Source: Physcia stellaris (lineage: Eukaryota > Ascomycota > Lecanoromycetes > Caliciales > Physciaceae). From it: DNA of 64,000 nucleotides. Positions 60,604-64,000 of this stretch are shown here, piece after piece. A program made the translations under genes and the position numbers. A model generated the notes under the pieces. It made no database searches. It was not told the origin of the DNA and saw nothing but the letters and a program-made list of their open reading frames with translations. The stretch is from positions 260,258 to 324,257 of the forward strand of contig JABSSW010000046.1 in assembly GCA_018902385.1 (NCBI GenBank). Direction: 5' to 3'. Every line of letters begins with the position of its first letter. The stretch's first letter is position 1.

Positions 60604-61794
60604 TCAAAGCTCCTCATGACTGACATTCCCATCCATCCCAGCACCCTTGCTCAAATCTCCTCCATCGGCGCGTAACCCTTCGAGCTCCCACACCCTCCAA
60701 TTCCCAAATCTCCACATCCCACGCACCCAATCGCGCCACCCGTACCCTTTATTCCTGTCCCACCCCTGCTCCTCCTCGTCTAGTCTCGCTCCTTCATCCA
60801 TGCTCTGACCCTCTATCCCCACCCGGGTCTTCATCCCCCCCTCTTCGCCACCCTCACCCCTCCTCATCCGCGCCTCCCGTATCCGGAAGAACAAACTCCC
60901 ATCATAAACCGCCCTCAAATCATCCTCCCACACCCGGCCATTCTCCTGCAGCAACAGCCATGTAGTCCACCACTCCATAGCCGCGAAACTCCAGCCTGCC
61001 GGATCGGCAGCGACGCGGTTGCGGGCGTGCAGGTTGAGGAGGTCGGTTATGCCGAGGCTTTTCTGGCGCTGCTTGCTGTGCGTCTGGTTTGTGGTTCTCT
61101 CTTCGCTTTCTTGCCCTTCTTTTCCGTCACGATAGCTTGTTCTTGGGCCAATGGATCCCTCTTCTCTTGCAGTCGCTGCTGGAGAGGAGGAGACATCGGT
61201 TCCTTGGCTGGAATCCAACATCCCGAGCATTTCTTCGAAGAGGCTTTCCCGGATGTGCCCTTCGGGCGTGTAGACGCCGCTGTCGCTCCCGTGTTTGGCT
61301 TTGTGGATTGAGCTGGTGTAGATGCGGAAGAGAGGGTCGGGGAGGTAGGAGTGTCCGAGGGTGGTGGGGTAGGAGAAGAAGAGGGGGATTAGGAGACCGC
61401 CGAGGGAGCTGTGGTGGGGGTTAGCTTTATGTGCGTGGATTTGTGAGTCGGGGATGGTGGGAAGTGGGGAGATCTTGGGTTTTTGGGTAGGGGAAGAAAC
61501 GGGTCGAGGCTGGGAGGGTAAGTGTGCTAGAATGTAGGGGGGTAGACGGTGAATAGGAGGGAGAAGGGAGGGTAATGTGAGGACGTACAACAGGATGCTG
61601 AATCCCAGGGCGCGGAAGCCGGTGTAGATCTCGTACGGCGTGATGATCCTGGATAAGTCCATGCATTAGCCTCTGCTATCTCACACCCTCGATCACTTCG
61701 TTGACGGGACTTACGAGTCCGCATTGGTATCCCAGAAAGCGACATGAAGTTGAAGCGCGGTGAGATTGGAGGTGAGGTCGGCCATTGTTCCCAT
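60604..61794 (-). CDS. Caleosin-family protein
   Basis: Preferred exons 61794-61715, 61648-61589 and 61408-60604 give 314 aa; introns are 66 nt and 180 nt (GTACGT-ACAG, readable through). Splicing out the second makes the text around GFRALGFSILF-SLGGLLIPLFFSYPT match caleosins better; leaving it in gives 374 aa. One EF-hand (DTNADSIITPYE, residues 22-33) with the preceding His18, a central hydrophobic segment, IHKAKHGSDSGVY with His86, then AAMEWWTTWLLL and VYDGSLFFRI are caleosin marks. Caleosins are lipid-droplet calcium-binding peroxygenases using haem held by two His, here likely His18 and His86. A Ser/Glu-rich insert (after MLGMLDSS) and a charged tail are longer than usual. ATGs at 61794 and 61785 are both possible. 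Confidence 0.85.
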
Positions 61795-62482
61795 ACGAAT
61801 TGGTCAAAGATGATGGTCCATCACTCAGTCCCGTCGTCTTTAATATCACTTCATCTGTCAGAGTATAGGCACGGGTGTACGCAATGGATTGAGGTCATGA
61901 CTGCCCCGGCAAAGGTTTGTTGAGAAGCATGTGAAAGCGTTCGGGTTGCGGGATTGCGCTGTCCATACTCGGAGATCTGGCGGATGGTTAGAGTTTTCGG
62001 AGATCTCGACGGATCTATCTCGGCGTCGCGATCAATGGAGAGCATCGACAATCGAGCCTTCCCGACTTTGTCGTCTCTTGTTGTCATCAATCGGAGACTT
62101 CGTCATCTGTTTTTGTTGTTGTTTTAGCAGCCGCCCTGGCGCGATTATCTAAGCGAAAGATGAGATATTAGGGTTATTTTAGGGTTGAAGGCCATTGAAT
62201 TTTAACAGCAGACAGCAACGAGAGTACTGAATTACCGTGAGGAAGATTGACAGGAAAAAATGGAACATGTTGGCTGTTTATTTAGTGCTACCGTATGCAT
62301 GAGAAAACCCATGCCTGATCAAACGTTGGGTTGTACTTTGCTGGGACTCAAGGAATCGCATGTACATCAGAATTAGATATCTCGAGCAATACCTATGAGT
62401 GACCATGACTCCGTAGCATCAGTTTAATCTCGAAATTACTTAAACAACGGTCTAAAACTCTTCTCTATGTTCTATCTACAAC
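61795..62482. other. Intergenic stretch left of the right-edge gene
   Basis: About 690 bp; it should hold the caleosin promoter and the 3' end of the right-edge gene. I see no gene. Confidence 0.4.
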
Positions 62483-64000
62483 CTACTCTTCATCATCGTC
62501 TGGGCTCTCAAACAGGTCCTCTAGATCATCATCCGGCTCTTCCTCGTCGGCTGCGCCTTCATCCTCTTCAGGGGGACGCTTGACGGCATAACCTCGGGGA
62601 TGATCCTCCTCGTCCGATGGAGTTGCGTCTGGTATGTGCTCAGGAGGTTTTTTGCCAGCAAATTGAGGGTGTTTGCCCGCGAAATGTGGGTGTTTGCCGC
62701 GAGGGGCTGGGGGCCGGTCATCGTCCTCGTCTTCATCCTCGGTTTGGTCTGGTATATTTTTAGGAAGACGTTTGCCGGCACGAGGTGGTCGCCGAATGTT
62801 CGCTGACGCTGCTTCATTATCCTCTGTGTCATCTACATCACCGATCTTGTCCTGACTCAAGGGCGCTTTGGGGGCTTGGCTCGCCTGACCTCCTGACGTG
62901 CCTGTCCACGTGACTCTAGGAAACGACCAATACCAATAAGTAGACGACTTATTTACCTTTGGGCCGTTCTCTTGGTCTTCGCTGCTTCTGGCACTCTCGC
63001 TGGTTTCTTGGCTCTTGACTATCGTTGCGTCTTCATCGACGTCTTCGACCGCACCCTCCGCTTCATCCGATCGGTCACTCCTATCACTTTGTTGATCTTG
63101 ATCGCTCTCAGCATCTTCATCATATCCATCTGCCTTACTCTCTTCGGTGCTGCTTCTTGGGTCATTCTCATCGTACTGAGTCTCTTGGTCGTTGTCGTCA
63201 TCCTCGCCCTGATCTCTTTCAGTCTCCCCGTCGCTCACGTCATCGAGCTTGGGACGTTTCCCACGTTTAGGACTGGAGGTGGGCTTTCCGTCATTGCCGC
63301 TATCCTCTGCAATCTGGTCAGCCCGTCTTTTCTTCTGGCGCTTGGTCATCAACGGAGTGTCGGACGAGCTTGATGGAGTTTTGGCTCTCGAGCTAGAACG
63401 TGTTGCAGGCTTGCCTGGCGGTCCGCCAGATGAACTGGAAGGGGTTCGCGCTCTCGAGCTAGAACGTGTTGCGGGCTTGCTTGTCGCCTTCTTGGTTGAA
63501 GATACTGAGCTTGAACTCTTTGGGCTTCGGCGACGTCCTGACCTTTCTGTAGGCTTTGTGATACCTCGAGGTGATGGAGTGGTAGTTCGTGAACTTCGAT
63601 TTATGGGAGGTTTCTTTACCGGCTTTTTAGTCGTTGGCGATACAGCTTTAGTCTTGCCGGTAGTCTCCTTAACCTTGCCCGTCGATGCTTTTGTGGGTTT
63701 TGTAATGCCTCTGGGTGGTGGAGTGGTAGTCCGTGGACTGCGACGGAGGGGAGGTGTTTTTTCCGGCTGCTGAGTCGTTGGCGATCTAGCCTTGGTCTTA
63801 TCGGTGGTTTCCTTGACCTTTCCCGTCGCTGCTTTTGTGGGCTTTGTGATACCTCTAGGCGGTGGAGTGGTAGTTCGTGGACTTCGACGAAGAGGAGGAG
63901 AACCCGAAAAACTTGGACTCTTGGGGCTTGAGCGGCTTCCAGACTTCCACGGTGGCTTTGTGATACCTCTGGGGGATGGAGTGGTAGTCCTTGGACTTCG
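62483..64000 (-). CDS. Repetitive acidic/basic nuclear-type protein, partial (start beyond right edge)
   Basis: One minus-strand frame is open from the right edge to the stop at 62483, about 505 codons. The N-terminal part seen is built of repeats: RSPRTTTPPPRGITKP recurs at 63561, 63705, 63849 and 63963 (144, 144 and 114 bp apart). KPATRSSSRARTPSSSS then occurs twice, followed by a basic KRQKKRRADQ segment, a long Asp/Glu/Ser stretch, GKHPHFAGKHPQFAGK repeats, and an acidic end. A likely 72-nt in-frame intron lies at 62885-62956 (GTAAAT to TCAG). Mixed basic and acidic low-complexity blocks with nuclear-signal-like runs suggest a chromatin or nucleolar protein, but no domain is seen. Confidence 0.78.
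   Translation of the reverse strand, partial: RSPRTTTPSPRGITKPPWKSGSRSSPKSPSFSGSPPLRRSPRTTTPPPRGITKPTKAATGKVKETTDKTKARSPTTQQPEKTPPLRRSPRTTTPPPRGITKPTKASTGKVKETTGKTKAVSPTTKKPVKKPPINRSSRTTTPSPRGITKPTERSGRRRSPKSSSSVSSTKKATSKPATRSSSRARTPSSSSGGPPGKPATRSSSRAKTPSSSSDTPLMTKRQKKRRADQIAEDSGNDGKPTSSPKRGKRPKLDDVSDGETERDQGEDDDNDQETQYDENDPRSSTEESKADGYDEDAESDQDQQSDRSDRSDEAEGAVEDVDEDATIVKSQETSESARSSEDQENGPKVNKSSTYWYWSFPRVTWTGTSGGQASQAPKAPLSQDKIGDVDDTEDNEAASANIRRPPRAGKRLPKNIPDQTEDEDEDDDRPPAPRGKHPHFAGKHPQFAGKKPPEHIPDATPSDEEDHPRGYAVKRPPEEDEGAADEEEPDDDLEDLFESPDDDEE

Noticed and set aside
60604-61662. Caleosin read as a single long second exon
   Set aside because: It is possible because the 180-nt segment 61409-61588 stays in frame, but it has a GTACGT donor and ACAG acceptor, and its removal restores caleosin-like text. 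The spliced form was preferred.
1-64000. CRISPR arrays, rRNA genes, telomere repeats
   Set aside because: None seen on reading; the repeats present are transposon-related or lie within coding sequence.

Overview
The window looks like nuclear DNA of a filamentous ascomycete (Pezizomycotina, perhaps a leotiomycete). The reasons are short introns of about 45-66 nt with GTAAGT-like donors and CTNAC-like branch points, FluG-type amidohydrolase, caleosin and F-box genes, an uncharacterised multi-pass membrane protein of a kind I associate with these fungi, and a sharp split between gene-bearing DNA and very AT-rich, gene-free, transposon-filled islands.

Layout. (1) 1-13.5 kb is AT-rich island 1: a decayed large Helitron cut by the window's left edge, with a short LTR element (1126-4509) inserted in it. 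(2) 13.5-42.95 kb is a gene island. It holds three copies of one two-gene module, each a divergent pair made of an FHA-like plus protein-kinase-like protein and a roughly 500-residue nuclear-type protein ending in a TFIIB/cyclin-like fold. Module 1 is 14965-19336, module 2 is 24390-28891, and module 3 is 36876-41018 in inverted order. Between them lie an F-box protein, a small secreted protein, a membrane-protein remnant, an amidohydrolase and a large membrane protein. (3) 42.95-59.09 kb is AT-rich island 2: a hAT transposon (inverted repeats, 8-bp target duplication, recognisable minus-strand transposase) split by a complete Helitron of about 12.8 kb, the relative of the island 1 copy. (4) 59.1-64 kb is gene DNA again: a caleosin and a repetitive acidic/basic protein running off the right edge.

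Two things stand out. First, the FHA-kinase/TFIIB-like pair occurs three times in 26 kb, always head to head, with conserved intron positions and phases but strongly diverged sequence. The kinase partner ranges from near-complete to clearly catalytically dead. I know no described system with this composition. Second, the islands were mutated by a process that removed CC, CT, AG and GG while sparing CA, TG and CG. This is C-to-T change at C followed by a pyrimidine, unlike classic CpA-directed RIP. It leaves long open frames almost without Pro, Gly or Trp, with stops where transposase Trp residues should be.

Exon limits were worked out by hand from splice signals, frame and paralogue comparison. 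No database search was run, so family names rest on motif recognition.
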